A stretch of DNA of 50,556 nucleotides from Microcaldota archaeon (GCA_026396415.1 JAPLWX010000036.1:1-50556), one strand, 5' to 3'; counted from the first letter of the stretch, positions 16,401 to 23,807 are shown. Made by a program: numbers and translations. The notes: generated by a model from the letters alone, not told the origin.

Positions 16401-17504
16401 TTTCTTTGAAGGCAATATTTTGTAAAACTGATAGCGGTGGGGGACGTGGTGTTTAAATCCATCCTTACCTTCTCGGCCATCTATTGCATCTTTGAGTGTT
16501 TTGCTGACACATTGCCACAACCAGTTATTCCATTGAAGATCTCTTACTTCGCGTCTGGATGTATCTAGAATAAAATCAGCATTAATAGCAAAGTCAAACC
16601 CGGGATAGCTGTCGGTTGGAAGAAAACTGTATAGTGGCGGTTTTTCATCAGTTCGGGTTAGATTACCCTCCTGATCAAGCGCAAAAACAAGCGTTATTTC
16701 TCTTATTTTTGCTTTTAATCGACTTTCTTTTATGACGGCATCTTTTTTTACATGATCTGGAACTGAAAAACTTTGTTTAACGATATGGTAAGCCTTTAAC
16801 ATTTTTTTCCCATCATATTCTTCTGTTATTTGATTTTTATCGCGAGATAAGCATCTTTTTTGTTGATTTTTTTCTAGATATATTTTTTGGATATTCCTTA
16901 AGAACATTAGGCTAATGCCATCTAAACGATCAAAAAATCTTGTGCCGATTTCATTTCTTTCGTCATCAGTAAGTTCTTGAAGATATGGGAGCCAGATAAT
17001 AGTTCGGTCCACAGCAACAGTACCAATTTCTTGCGGCATCTCATTTATCCACTGTGGGGTTAAACACCAAATCCAATCATCCGGCGATGAACTTTTATTT
17101 GAAAACGAAAACCTCCATGGGGCAGATATTACATACGGTGAATGAGATATGCCGAAAACCGCCTTAAACCCGATACCCATAAACCCAGTGTGCTTTTCGC
17201 TATCCTTCGTTGATTGATCTACGCTACAGATTGCGTCGATATCATTTTTTTTGAACGCACGCCCATTATGTAAAAACAAGATACCTGTGGGCAGAAATTG
17301 ATATGAAACCTCCGTAGCTTGAGCGTCATCCGCATTTTGCAGAATCTCTACAAGGGCGTGGGTTCGATCACTCCATATCTGTGTTATTCTTTTTAGTGAC
17401 CCGTTTAAAGCGTCTCTTAAACGTTTATTTTCCTTCTTGGAGTCATTATAGTCTTTGGCTATTTCTTGAATATGTGTCTCAGCACTTAGAGAATCATTTG
17501 ACAA
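13422..17504 (-). CDS. Sacsin-like GHKL ATPase with C-terminal DUF3883 domain
   Basis: A 1360-aa protein. The N-terminus is a sacsin/Hsp90-type ATPase domain: ALVEILQNADDA near 50-62 (the N box) and GFMGIGFKAVFGIS near 104 (glycine-rich lid). A long middle region lacks recognised motifs, then comes an acidic, Ser-rich low-complexity linker at about 1090-1240. The last 110 residues match DUF3883: NIGWDLES, RFIELKG with a nuclease-like E-x-K, NERGAAKTKGISYYLYVV. Such proteins are common in defence islands, though the mechanism is unclear. The start is probably TTG 17504, preceded by GGTGG; no ATG fits. The gene is markedly AT-rich and oriented against the preceding operon, so it looks like a separate acquisition. 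Confidence 0.85.
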   Translation of the reverse strand: MSNDSLSAETHIQEIAKDYNDSKKENKRLRDALNGSLKRITQIWSDRTHALVEILQNADDAQATEVSYQFLPTGILFLHNGRAFKKNDIDAICSVDQSTKDSEKHTGFMGIGFKAVFGISHSPYVISAPWRFSFSNKSSSPDDWIWCLTPQWINEMPQEIGTVAVDRTIIWLPYLQELTDDERNEIGTRFFDRLDGISLMFLRNIQKIYLEKNQQKRCLSRDKNQITEEYDGKKMLKAYHIVKQSFSVPDHVKKDAVIKESRLKAKIREITLVFALDQEGNLTRTDEKPPLYSFLPTDSYPGFDFAINADFILDTSRREVRDLQWNNWLWQCVSKTLKDAIDGREGKDGFKHHVPHRYQFYKILPSKKHSKDVNESIKNNFFDDFFKYCCDSEIIITSDETWAKPNDTVIANSSIQELFDREKLASLCTRKYFLNQKVIVAKELLTDFGALDFNHAYLFKALADLDWIKSKNHDWFLTLYSYLKNSYDEQHTKKFNIGLGAGELSYVDTLMGLPIVKTSDGSLKKISEVLFPPKNMDEHDKYLMSIVPEIYLIDVTFSDLVALLKFLNIKEYNSTSLVKKIVDAFDNNKWKEWSEKDTVGLVNFISNYLKENEWRIPSDLTRLSTVILMTEDGRLERADKCYMPNNDLKALYPKACFVKSGVYENEFLKALEVENIPKLNAVDRLIPDDNGKFSQFNEYLSWLSSIGHYVSRENIQRVSEIDAWNQIAWTPQTSKIMFRYLLKNWAFYSQHLSSLKQYFHYVSRYTPIHSYLYWELTQTSWIPTSKGMMLPSTNIFVKTDKIKKIAGDSVPYLLLPDGITNDELENSEFVKFLGISKNLELQSLVNILAYVSDQPEKINLEQISRIYKAIGKEIDENDEIKLEIGHLLLDDKKTFKAPSMLFWNDDERIWKQLKDSVTGNTGDVCFVWAPDIEQRYLAKFFRKIGVKFLSEQIKRELISSDTKIVSQPEKIEVAIRKKAKFAYSLFAHVKNENAEKIHLQLTKIKIYECRNIAINLVLNANTYKTSADTFYDELENKLYFVGDIDFFEVAAELARTYQLDFNYLTILEDILEKNDDKLINRLRHLKIQILSPLKTNESDNLDEEEDQKSADEDLEKKDDQPASEGTSSTESDDSKQKTAAASDTPSSSDEQKDTKTLNEKDQESRENAPQPETEAQTRKEGHDDSESSSDSTSKRYTRNNTDDKTDAPAHPAGGEDKLKKENDSQDYDEDEWSGASTGERLSYQERMQIEEANTVRVIEYEKRHNRVAVDKRKENIGWDLESTDNKTGDVRFIELKGPSRVELTDNERGAAKTKGISYYLYVVDENRVYICQDPTKNIKKIEVLQTRWKVLDWKHKSDEL

Positions 17505-17630
17505 TAAGCCACCATCTATCGATATGGTATTAATGGTTAATAAACGTAGAGATTACGCCTGCTCGCACTGTTGAAGCACTTGGCAAGCTATGGTTAATAG
17601 GATTGCCGCTAGGATATATCTGGCAATGTG

Positions 17631-18254
17631 ATGTTAGAAGAAAAAGACGAGCTTGAGGCAATAATACACCTAGCAAGAAAGTGCAAGGGAATTGCCGTAA
17701 AAGAGACAGAAACAGGCTATTTGCTAACGAAGATAAGGGGTGTACCTGGCCAGTGTCCGGTTTGCAATTACATAGGTAGCCCTGACGCCAATTATTGCGG
17801 GAAATGCGGCTATTCATACATAAACGGAGGTGAGAACATCGAAAGCAGAACAACGGAAATAGCACAACAGGCAATTGACATGCTACAAAATGTAGTTGCG
17901 CCTACGCCCAAGAGCTTCGCAGAGCAATTTTCTAATTGGATTAAGGAACACAACATCAAAAGCACTGTAGAACGCCAAAAGTTGATTTTGGAGAAGCAAG
18001 GCCGGATAACTGCTGCTGATAAGGCATTAATGGAGGCGTACAACAAGCGACAGAAAGCCATAGATGCCGCAGAAGACGAATACGCCAAGGTTTACAATAA
18101 ATTCGTTAAACGGAAGGATAATTCGTTCGGCATTATCCTGAGAATTGGAGAATTGAAGAATATACTGTGTTTAAATGTTGAAGCTAATGTCGATGATTAC
18201 GGCTTGGTGCTTTACTTCCCAAAGGCGAAGTTAAACAGCAAATACGAGGCATGA
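17631..18254 (+). CDS. Zinc-ribbon protein of unknown function
   Basis: A 207-aa protein with a zinc ribbon at about 43-63 (CPVC...CGKC) followed by a helical, charged middle and a beta-rich C-terminus (IILRIGELKNILCLNVEAN). ATG 17631 is used; GTG 17628 is in frame just before it. It is divergent from the sacsin-like gene and convergent with the integrase, ending one base before the integrase stop codon. No family recognised. It may belong to the integrated element that the integrase mobilises. Confidence 0.7.
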   Translation: MLEEKDELEAIIHLARKCKGIAVKETETGYLLTKIRGVPGQCPVCNYIGSPDANYCGKCGYSYINGGENIESRTTEIAQQAIDMLQNVVAPTPKSFAEQFSNWIKEHNIKSTVERQKLILEKQGRITAADKALMEAYNKRQKAIDAAEDEYAKVYNKFVKRKDNSFGIILRIGELKNILCLNVEANVDDYGLVLYFPKAKLNSKYEA

Positions 18255-19247
18255 TCACGCCACGAATTCATTTATCTTTGCCATGACCTTGCCATAATTC
18301 GCATCCGCGAATGTCTGAAGGTTGACATAATGATTGAGCAATACCGTCCTTGGTGCCCTCCCTTGGTAAAAGTCAATCACTTCTGGCTTGACATCCATCT
18401 CAAGGCACTTTTGCGCGAACCACTTCCGGCAATACTTGAGCGGCACCAGGTTGAGCTTCTTTATGCGCGCCTGAAGCCCTGCAAGGTCTTTCTGTGCCTT
18501 TCCGATGTCCGCATATAGCTCGACAGGCAAATACGCGAATAAAGCCATTTTTGAGCCCCTAGACCAATCCAGTGTGACCTTCACGAAACCATTGAATTCC
18601 TGTGCTTTGAGCTCGCCTTTGTGGTCTAGCAGGTATTGCGCCTCTGAAACTCGGATGCCGCTATAAAGCAGGAGCAGATAGGTCAGCTTGTGATGCTCCT
18701 CGAGCTTGGAAACGGTATTGCGGATTTCCTCATCCTGCGGAACAAAGAGGTCTGGCCGGCTTCGTCTGGGCTTGACTTGGCTGCTTATGCGGTAGTAGTC
18801 ACCATATTCAATCAGACCCATCAGCATTGCCTGCCGAAGCACGAGCCGGAAGGCATCGACATACTTTGAATTTCTGTTTATGAAACCAATCTTGCGCTGC
18901 ACCCGCTCAAGGAGTTCCTCACTGTTATTGTAGGCGCGTTTACCGAATATCTTCTGTGTCCCCTTCCATAGGTCCTTCTTGCGCTGGTCGGAAATTTCTC
19001 TTGTGAATATAAGTTCGTGCAGGTCGAACTGTTTTTTGAGATTGCTTGCTCGGTGAAGATTCGAGGTCTGATTGTCTACAGCCCTGCCCGTTTCATCTAC
19101 AGCATTTCCGAAATAAATTCGGATTGCGGAATTGCAGAAACGGGAGATGTTCAGGCCTGCCTTTCTGGAGCGTTTATACACGCCCTTATCCATAGATATG
19201 CATACTTTTTGCTTGTGCAAGGCTTTTGGTTTTGATGGGCGCGCCAT
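18255..19247 (-). CDS. SSV-type tyrosine integrase with N-terminal RHH-like segment
   Basis: A 330-aa archaeal integrase. Residues 1-50 resemble a ribbon-helix-helix segment (KVCISMDKGVYKRSRKAGLNISRF). The catalytic domain has YSGIRVSEA with the first catalytic Arg near 200, a RKWFAQK helix and APRTVLLNHYVNL near the C-terminus with the candidate nucleophilic Tyr, as in fusellovirus/SSV-like integrases. It promotes site-specific recombination of a virus or plasmid with the chromosome. GGAGGTG lies 5 nt before ATG 19247, so I reject the longer frame starting at 19280. It lies within the segment bracketed by the 32-nt inverted repeats and beside other repeats that could be attachment sites. Confidence 0.85.
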   Translation of the reverse strand: MARPSKPKALHKQKVCISMDKGVYKRSRKAGLNISRFCNSAIRIYFGNAVDETGRAVDNQTSNLHRASNLKKQFDLHELIFTREISDQRKKDLWKGTQKIFGKRAYNNSEELLERVQRKIGFINRNSKYVDAFRLVLRQAMLMGLIEYGDYYRISSQVKPRRSRPDLFVPQDEEIRNTVSKLEEHHKLTYLLLLYSGIRVSEAQYLLDHKGELKAQEFNGFVKVTLDWSRGSKMALFAYLPVELYADIGKAQKDLAGLQARIKKLNLVPLKYCRKWFAQKCLEMDVKPEVIDFYQGRAPRTVLLNHYVNLQTFADANYGKVMAKINEFVA

Positions 19248-19307
19248 ACAAACACCTCCAAATAAACTGCATCTGCTCAAGATTTTAATGTTAATCTATG
19301 AGACTTG

Positions 19308-19350
19308 CCTGCTACGCGGAAATGCCCTGTGGCAAGCTATTTATTCTCAG
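19308..19350 (+). repeat. Dispersed repeat, short copy D with TATA element
   Basis: CTGCTACGCGGAAATG and the following CTATTTATTCTCAGG match the left half of the longer repeats at 19689, 20561 and 29296. Here the repeat is the promoter of the gene at 19367: CTATTTATT (19337-19345) lies 22-30 nt before its ATG, the spacing expected for a leaderless archaeal transcript. The other copies may be duplicated promoter remnants. Confidence 0.65.
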
Positions 19351-19366
19351 GTCGCAAGAACCCCGC

Positions 19367-19681
19367 ATGGCAGACGAATCAAAATACGACCGCTGGATCA
19401 CCATCCTGGACGGTATATACGCCCGCGCCGAAGAGCTGAAACGCGACCGAAAAGCCCAAAATATGCCAGAAATTGCAGAATCTGGCTTCGATTTTGAGAA
19501 AATCGCTTTTGAGAGGCTAAAAACTCGGCTCGAACAGTCAAAAATAAACATCCGGGAGTACTATCGGCTGTGTGGTCTACTATATTCTCTGAGGAAGTCG
19601 GAAGCTAGACAACTGCTAAAGGCCCTAACAGTCCGGTTTCCAATTACAACGGATTACAAAAGCGTCTGGCTTACGAGATAA
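19367..19681 (+). CDS. Small helical protein of unknown function
   Basis: A 104-aa charged helical protein (MADESKYDRWITILDGIYA...). The frame is open further upstream, but the TATA element at 19337-19345 places transcription start at about ATG 19367, so a leaderless start is preferred. It lies opposite the integrase promoter. Its C-terminus ends where repeat copy A begins. No family recognised. Confidence 0.65.
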   Translation: MADESKYDRWITILDGIYARAEELKRDRKAQNMPEIAESGFDFEKIAFERLKTRLEQSKINIREYYRLCGLLYSLRKSEARQLLKALTVRFPITTDYKSVWLTR

Positions 19682-19688
19682 TTTCCAA

Positions 19689-19790
19689 GGAAACGCACCC
19701 TGCCCAGGCCTTTATTTACCTCAGGCAATCGCCTAACTCGCCTCCATCTCAGAAACAAATCCTGAGGATGGAATGCACTCTGAACTGCCA
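19689..19790 (+). repeat. Dispersed repeat, copy A
   Basis: About 100 nt starting at GGAAACGC. It contains GGCCTTTATTTACCTCAGG, a small hairpin AGGCAATCGCCT and AGAAACAAATCCTG. It is roughly 90 percent identical by eye to copy B at 20561-20667 and shares its core with copy C at 29296-29400. It lies just after the stop codon of the 19367 gene. Confidence 0.85.
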
Positions 19791-19838
19791 AGTAATAAAG
19801 TAATAGCGTATAAGAAACCACATTAGGAAGTGAACCCA

Positions 19839-20522
19839 ATGCCAAAAGCCGCCAATTACACCGATGAGGAGATTTTGCTTGCCTTAATCTGGACCATGCC
19901 TAACAAGATGACGAAAGGCCAGATTGGCCGACTTTTGGGGATTAAATCCGCCGGACAGAAGCACTGGCGCGATCGCTTTGAGAGGCTGGGCAAAAAGAAC
20001 CTGCTTTCAATTGAAAAGCTTGATTTGGGGGGGGGAGAATTATTCCACGGCTCGCCCATCCTCTGGTATTATCTCACTGAGGCAAATCTGGAAGCGATTT
20101 GGCGCCAATATTTTATCCATTATGATGAACGCCACAACCTGGTCAACGACCCGTTCCTTACGCCGTTTTCGGCAGGAATCTGGAATGTGACCAGCTCGCT
20201 GGAGTTTTCCAAGTTGGTGGGCTCAAAGTTCAACTACCATTTCCTTTCTGCCACGAACGAAGCAACCCCAATCAAGCCCGCAGTGCGCATCGGGTCAGTA
20301 AGCAAGGAAAAAACCTGGAAACTCATGGACGCTGTTCTCTCAATAGGCTGGAAGACGGAGGCATACAGGCGAAAACCGGTGCTTTTGGACACATTAACCT
20401 CGGAACAGAAAAAGGCGTACAACCTAGTAAATTCGCTTTACGATGGGCAAATCAAGGCGCATCCGGCTGACTACAAGAAGTTCACGGCGCTATTTGAGAA
20501 GAACTTCAAGTACTACCTCTAA
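19839..20522 (+). CDS. Putative DNA-binding protein of the integrated element
   Basis: A 227-aa protein. Residues 8-75 look like a winged or simple helix-turn-helix (TDEEILLALIWTMPNKMTKGQIGRLLGIKS), followed by a mixed domain without recognised motifs. ATG 19839 follows AGGAAGTG by about 8 nt; GTG 19830 is an upstream alternative. It lies between two dispersed repeats and ends inside the 32-nt inverted repeat. A regulator or replication accessory protein of the element is plausible, but no family is recognised. Confidence 0.6.
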   Translation: MPKAANYTDEEILLALIWTMPNKMTKGQIGRLLGIKSAGQKHWRDRFERLGKKNLLSIEKLDLGGGELFHGSPILWYYLTEANLEAIWRQYFIHYDERHNLVNDPFLTPFSAGIWNVTSSLEFSKLVGSKFNYHFLSATNEATPIKPAVRIGSVSKEKTWKLMDAVLSIGWKTEAYRRKPVLLDTLTSEQKKAYNLVNSLYDGQIKAHPADYKKFTALFEKNFKYYL

Positions 20523-20550
20523 TTGTCGCGTGACAGCGCTTATGGAGCCA
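20519..20550 (+). repeat. 32-nt inverted repeat, copy 2 (partner at 115-146)
   Basis: Matches the reverse complement of 115-146 with one difference (C for T at 20527). It begins at the stop codon of the 19839 gene, whereas in copy 1 the stop codon of the helicase lies inside the repeat in another frame. Repeat copy B begins 10 nt further right. Confidence 0.85.
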
Positions 20551-20560
20551 TAATGCTTTC

Positions 20561-20667
20561 CTGCCACGCGGAAACGCGCCTGCCAGGCCTTTATTTACCT
20601 CAGGCAATCGCCTAACTCGCCTTCGTCTCAGAAACAAATCCTACGCATGGATTGCACTCGGGGCTGC
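20561..20667 (+). repeat. Dispersed repeat, copy B
   Basis: The fullest copy: CTGCCACGCGGAAACG, then the TTTATT element, the AGGCAATCGCCT hairpin core, AGAAACAAATCC and GCATGGATTGCACTC. No open reading frame follows the TATA-like part, so this is not a working promoter of a visible gene. It merges with the tandem repeat at 20645-20726. Confidence 0.85.
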
Positions 20668-20726
20668 CCTTGAGGTTTGCGCATGGAATGCACTCTGAAC
20701 TGCCCTTGATGTTTGCGCATAGAATA
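20645..20726 (+). repeat. 36-bp tandem repeat, about 2.3 copies
   Basis: Two adjacent 36-bp units (20645-20680 and 20681-20716), each running from GCATGGA to GTTTGC, followed by the first 10 bases of a third (GCATAGAATA). The units share CTGCCCTTGA and GTTTGC. It ends 11 nt before the stop codon of the CDF transporter gene on the other strand. Confidence 0.8.
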
Positions 20727-20737
20727 TTTTTGAAAAA

Positions 20738-21355
20738 TTAGCAGCACGTCTTCCCTTCAAGCGCCTTCTTCCCTTCCAGGAAAGCCAGGGCTGCGATGGC
20801 CAAACCGGCAAGAGGGTCTGCCCACCACCATCCGAAAAGGAGGTTCAGCCCTATCCCAAAAAGAAGGGCGACTGACATGTACGCGCAAAGCATCGTCTGC
20901 TTCGAATCCGCCACAAGCGAGTTGCTGCCTATCTCGTGCCCGATGTCATGGCGGTATTTTGCCATCCTGGGCATGATTGCGATTGAGGCGAATGCGATAA
21001 GGATGCCCGCAAGGGATGCCTGCGGCGCCTCCTGCGCTATGAGTTTCCTTATCGATTCAAATGCAACGTAAATTGCAAGCAGGATGAACGCCCAGCCGAC
21101 CCACTTGAAAGCGCGGTGCTCGTATTCCTCCTCTTCGCGCTCTGACACCTTGCCGCTTATCCGAAGCCTGTGCGTGACAATGAGTGTGGACGCTGTTTCC
21201 ACAAAGCTGTCAAGCCCGAAGCTCAGCAGGGCGATGCTTCCCGCCCCCGAGCCGAAGAACACCGACAGGATGCCCTCCGCGAGATTGTACGCCAGGAGCG
21301 CGTACTGCGCAAGGAGGGCTTTCTTCACGGAGCTGTGGCGCACTTTGGGAGTCAT
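20738..21355 (-). CDS. Cation diffusion facilitator-type metal exporter
   Basis: A 205-aa membrane protein with about five or six hydrophobic helices. FGLDSFVETAS near 47 and NSLVADSKQTM near 145 carry the Asp residues of the metal site in CDF transporters, and the segment ending WWWADPLAGL is typical. It exports divalent metals from the cytoplasm. It stops after the last helix with GKTCC, so the usual cytosolic dimerisation domain is missing, as in the short subfamily of CDF-like proteins. It opens the GC-rich metal-homeostasis region; neighbours are a DsrE-like protein and an NRAMP importer. Confidence 0.9.
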   Translation of the reverse strand: MTPKVRHSSVKKALLAQYALLAYNLAEGILSVFFGSGAGSIALLSFGLDSFVETASTLIVTHRLRISGKVSEREEEEYEHRAFKWVGWAFILLAIYVAFESIRKLIAQEAPQASLAGILIAFASIAIMPRMAKYRHDIGHEIGSNSLVADSKQTMLCAYMSVALLFGIGLNLLFGWWWADPLAGLAIAALAFLEGKKALEGKTCC

Positions 21356-21407
21356 AACGATGCACGTTCACGAAGGTTCAGAAATGACTGTTTTTAACGG
21401 TGCCTAC

Positions 21408-21728
21408 CTAGAAGTACACCGTCTTGTCGCTTTCCATCAGAAGGCTGTAGAACGTTTCCATGTTCGAGATTTCGCAGACCTCGCCCAAGCCTCTGCTTTT
21501 TATGCATGTTCCGCAAGCCAGCACTTTGCCGCCGTCATTTTCGAATTTCTCGGAAAGGGTTTTGACATTGAATTTGCCTGTGTCGGCAAGGCACTCCACC
21601 CCGCTGTTCATCAGGAAGACCTTTACGCTATCTTTCTTGCCACTGGCGAGGTTGGCGAACCTGAATGCATTCCATGCCTTCTCAGGCTCGTTCGAGCCAA
21701 TAACGACCGCGATTTTTGTTCCAGCCAT
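21408..21728 (-). CDS. DsrE/DsrF-family protein
   Basis: A 106-aa cytoplasmic protein of the DsrE-like fold: TKIAVVIGSNEPEKAWNAFRFA at the N-terminus and the conserved ACGTCIKSRGL motif near 76, whose cysteines carry sulfur in sulfur-relay relatives. I take ATG 21728, preceded by GGTGAGG, rather than an upstream ATG at 21776. The specific sulfur pathway cannot be told. It lies between the CDF exporter and the remnant downstream of the NRAMP gene. Confidence 0.8.
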   Translation of the reverse strand: MAGTKIAVVIGSNEPEKAWNAFRFANLASGKKDSVKVFLMNSGVECLADTGKFNVKTLSEKFENDGGKVLACGTCIKSRGLGEVCEISNMETFYSLLMESDKTVYF

Positions 21729-21852
21729 AACCTCACCGGAATAGCTTAGCAGCCTGAGTAATAAAATGATGCCCACGGCGCCCTATTTCAGAGGTATCGC
21801 GTGGCAGCGATTGCGGAACCGCAACGGGCTTTTCGCGCCAGTCTGCAACGTT

Positions 21853-21992
21853 TCACCTCGCCAGCACCTTCCCCGCCACCGCAAAGCCCACGACACTCCT
21901 TACTGTGTTGTTCTGGAATACGATGGAGAGGACTGCAAACACGAAAACAAGCACGTTCGCCAGTCCTATTGCCGCGAAGCCAAAAAGAATGT
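21853..21992 (-). pseudogene. Remnant of a VirB6/TrbL-like gene joined to the NRAMP 3' end
   Basis: On the minus strand, about 46 codons encode FGFAAIGLANVLVFVFAVLS and then QNNTVRSVVGFAVAGKVLAR, nearly the same as the last 46 residues of the intact TrbL-like protein at 39131-40081. The matching DNA begins near 21992, inside the 3' end of the NRAMP gene, whose last seven codons are read from this remnant in another frame. Everything upstream of the TrbL C-terminus is missing. This looks like the scar of an element that inserted at the NRAMP gene end and was mostly lost. Confidence 0.85.
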
Positions 21993-23249
21993 CGAATAGA
22001 GCAGGTATACGTTCAGAAGCAGGATTACTATCGTGAATAGCCATGCGACATAAGTAGTTACCTTGCTGTTAACAAGGTCGCCCATTATTTTTTTATCGGC
22101 GCTAAACAGAACGAGCGGGATAAGCGGCAGGGGCAACAGGAGACTGAGCGCCACCTGGCTGTATACCAGAACATTGAGCGGATCCAGGCCAAGGAACACC
22201 GCCACGACTATCGGGATGAGATTTATCAGCCTGGTTATCACCCTTCTGACCCAAGGGCTGATTTTGAAATCAGTGAGGCTGTCCATTATGCTTTGCCCTG
22301 CAAACGTGGCAGTGATGGAGGATGAAAGCCCGGCGGACAGCAGCCCTATTGCGAAAAGCAGGGACGCCATGCCGCCAAAAAGCGGCGTAAGCGTTTTGTA
22401 GGCATCCTGCATGGTTACGACTGCTGCTCCGTTATTGTAGAAAGCGGCAGCGGCCATTATCAGCATTGCCGCATTGATGAATGCTGCGACTGTCAGGGCA
22501 GAAATGTTGTCAACAAGGTGGTATCTGAGCGCTTTTTTCTTGTCAAGATGTCCATTCTCTTCCTCCCCCATCTTGTTTTTGGACAGCCACGAGTGCACCC
22601 ATATCGCATGGGGCATCACTGTGGCCCCTATGATGCCGACTATGAGAAGTATCGTCTCCGAATTAAAAGCCGGGGTTACGGAATGGGCCAGGATTGCCGC
22701 CAAATCTGGCTTGGTTATGAAAACCTCGTATAAATATGCAATTCCGATCACTCCGACCATGGCCATGAAGCAATATTCGACAACCCTGAACTTTTTTCCG
22801 CTTGTGAGCGCAAAGAACAGCAGCACGTCCAAAACCGCTATCAGCGATCCATATAAGATTGGTATGTTGAATAGCATGTTCAGGGCGACGACAATGCCGA
22901 GGAATTCGGCAAGGTCCGTGCCGAGTATTGCAATCTCGGCTCCAAGCCAGTAAAGGAAAACAAGCCGCTTGTCCTTCAGTTTCTCTTTCACGAGGCCAGG
23001 GAGGCTGTGGCCGGCTATCCCAATCTTCCCCGAAAGGTATTGGAACAGCATCGCCATTATGCTTGATGCCCACACCACCCAGAGCAGAGTGTATCCAAAT
23101 GACGCGCCGCTGCTGATATTTGTCCCCCAATTGCCGGGGTCCATGTACGCAACGCTGACTATGACCCCTGTGCCGAAAAAGGTCCAGAATTTCGGGTCTT
23201 TTAGAACGGCTGGGATTGATAGCAGTTGCTCTAGATTTTTCTTGATCAT
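21966..23249 (-). CDS. mntH: NRAMP-family divalent metal importer (MntH-like)
   Basis: A 427-aa protein with about eleven hydrophobic helices. MDPGNWGTNI near 36 is the helix 1 metal-binding DPGN motif, and MPHAIWVHSW near 212 is the helix 6 MPH motif. Such transporters import manganese or iron with protons. Its last residues (FFLASRQ) are read from a fused TrbL-like remnant, so the native C-terminus has been replaced by a few residues, probably harmlessly. The DtxR-type regulator is encoded directly upstream on the same strand, 66 nt away, which fits metal-dependent control. Confidence 0.93.
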   Translation of the reverse strand: MIKKNLEQLLSIPAVLKDPKFWTFFGTGVIVSVAYMDPGNWGTNISSGASFGYTLLWVVWASSIMAMLFQYLSGKIGIAGHSLPGLVKEKLKDKRLVFLYWLGAEIAILGTDLAEFLGIVVALNMLFNIPILYGSLIAVLDVLLFFALTSGKKFRVVEYCFMAMVGVIGIAYLYEVFITKPDLAAILAHSVTPAFNSETILLIVGIIGATVMPHAIWVHSWLSKNKMGEEENGHLDKKKALRYHLVDNISALTVAAFINAAMLIMAAAAFYNNGAAVVTMQDAYKTLTPLFGGMASLLFAIGLLSAGLSSSITATFAGQSIMDSLTDFKISPWVRRVITRLINLIPIVVAVFLGLDPLNVLVYSQVALSLLLPLPLIPLVLFSADKKIMGDLVNSKVTTYVAWLFTIVILLLNVYLLYSTFFLASRQ

Positions 23250-23315
23250 GCCCTCATCTTATGTACTTTCAAAATGGTTGATTTTTGCCTGCATAACTAG
23301 CGCCAGAACGGCTAG

Positions 23316-23714
23316 TCATTGATAGATTTGACTGCCATGTGGGTCCAGCCGCGGATTCCCAAGGAGCCGGTTCATGGCGGAGATGCTTTTTTGGGAGAAG
23401 TCGTGCTCAAGCCTGCATGCCTCGGAATGAACCTCATTTGATTGGTGCTTCAGGATTTTCACAAGGAAAAGCTCAATTAGCCTGTGTTTCATGGTGAGCT
23501 GTTTTGCGAGGCTGGTGCCTTTTTTTGTGAGAGCTACTGTGCCATAATTCTTATGGGAGATATAATTTTCATCGCTGAGCCTGACAAGCATTGCGGACAC
23601 TGTATTCTTGCTGACTTTCAGGTACTCGGACATGTCTTTGCCCCTTGCCACGCCCTTGCGCAATGAAATCAAATATATGGCACGAATATAATCCTCTCTT
23701 TGCTCGTTCAACAT
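23316..23714 (-). CDS. DtxR/MntR-family metal-dependent repressor
   Basis: A 132-aa protein: winged helix at about 5-65 (EDYIRAIYLIS...VSKNTVSAMLVRLSDENYI) and a dimerisation/metal domain with MKHRLIELFLVKIL and EVHSEACRLEHDFS, the His/Glu/Cys ligands expected in MntR/IdeR-like proteins. No SH3 domain. A TATA element (complement of 23736-23744) lies 22-30 nt before ATG 23714, so I prefer this leaderless start over ATG 23729. Probably represses the adjacent NRAMP gene in response to manganese or iron. Confidence 0.9.
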   Translation of the reverse strand: MLNEQREDYIRAIYLISLRKGVARGKDMSEYLKVSKNTVSAMLVRLSDENYISHKNYGTVALTKKGTSLAKQLTMKHRLIELFLVKILKHQSNEVHSEACRLEHDFSQKSISAMNRLLGNPRLDPHGSQIYQ

Positions 23715-23735
23715 GCATTCACTATCCATAGATTA

Positions 23736-23761
23736 GTTTATAAGTTCTATGCATGGAACTT
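23736..23761 (-). promoter_or_regulatory. TATA element and near-perfect palindromic operator of the DtxR gene
   Basis: The minus-strand TATA CTTATAAAC is directly preceded by a 20-bp palindrome (23742-23761, AAGTTCTATGCATGGAACTT) symmetrical except at one base pair. It overlaps the TFB/TATA region, so a bound repressor would block initiation. Autoregulation by the DtxR-type protein is the simplest reading. Confidence 0.65.
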
Positions 23762-23807
23762 TGAGTAGAGCCAAAAAGTTTCTTAGGCGTTGCGTGACGG
23801 CGGTTTT

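Noticed and set aside
132-17504. Complete DISARM or BREX system
   Set aside because: Only a DrmD-like helicase fits DISARM. DrmA, DrmB, DrmC, a methylase, PglZ and BrxC were not seen. The sacsin-like gene is separated by another operon.
21853-22044. Separate 63-aa membrane protein gene
   Set aside because: Its first residues come from the NRAMP gene in another frame and the rest matches the end of the TrbL-like protein, so it is a remnant, not a gene.
23780-23800. Third copy of the 32-nt repeat (GTTGCGTGACGGC)
   Set aside because: Only about 10 bases match; not enough to count as a copy.
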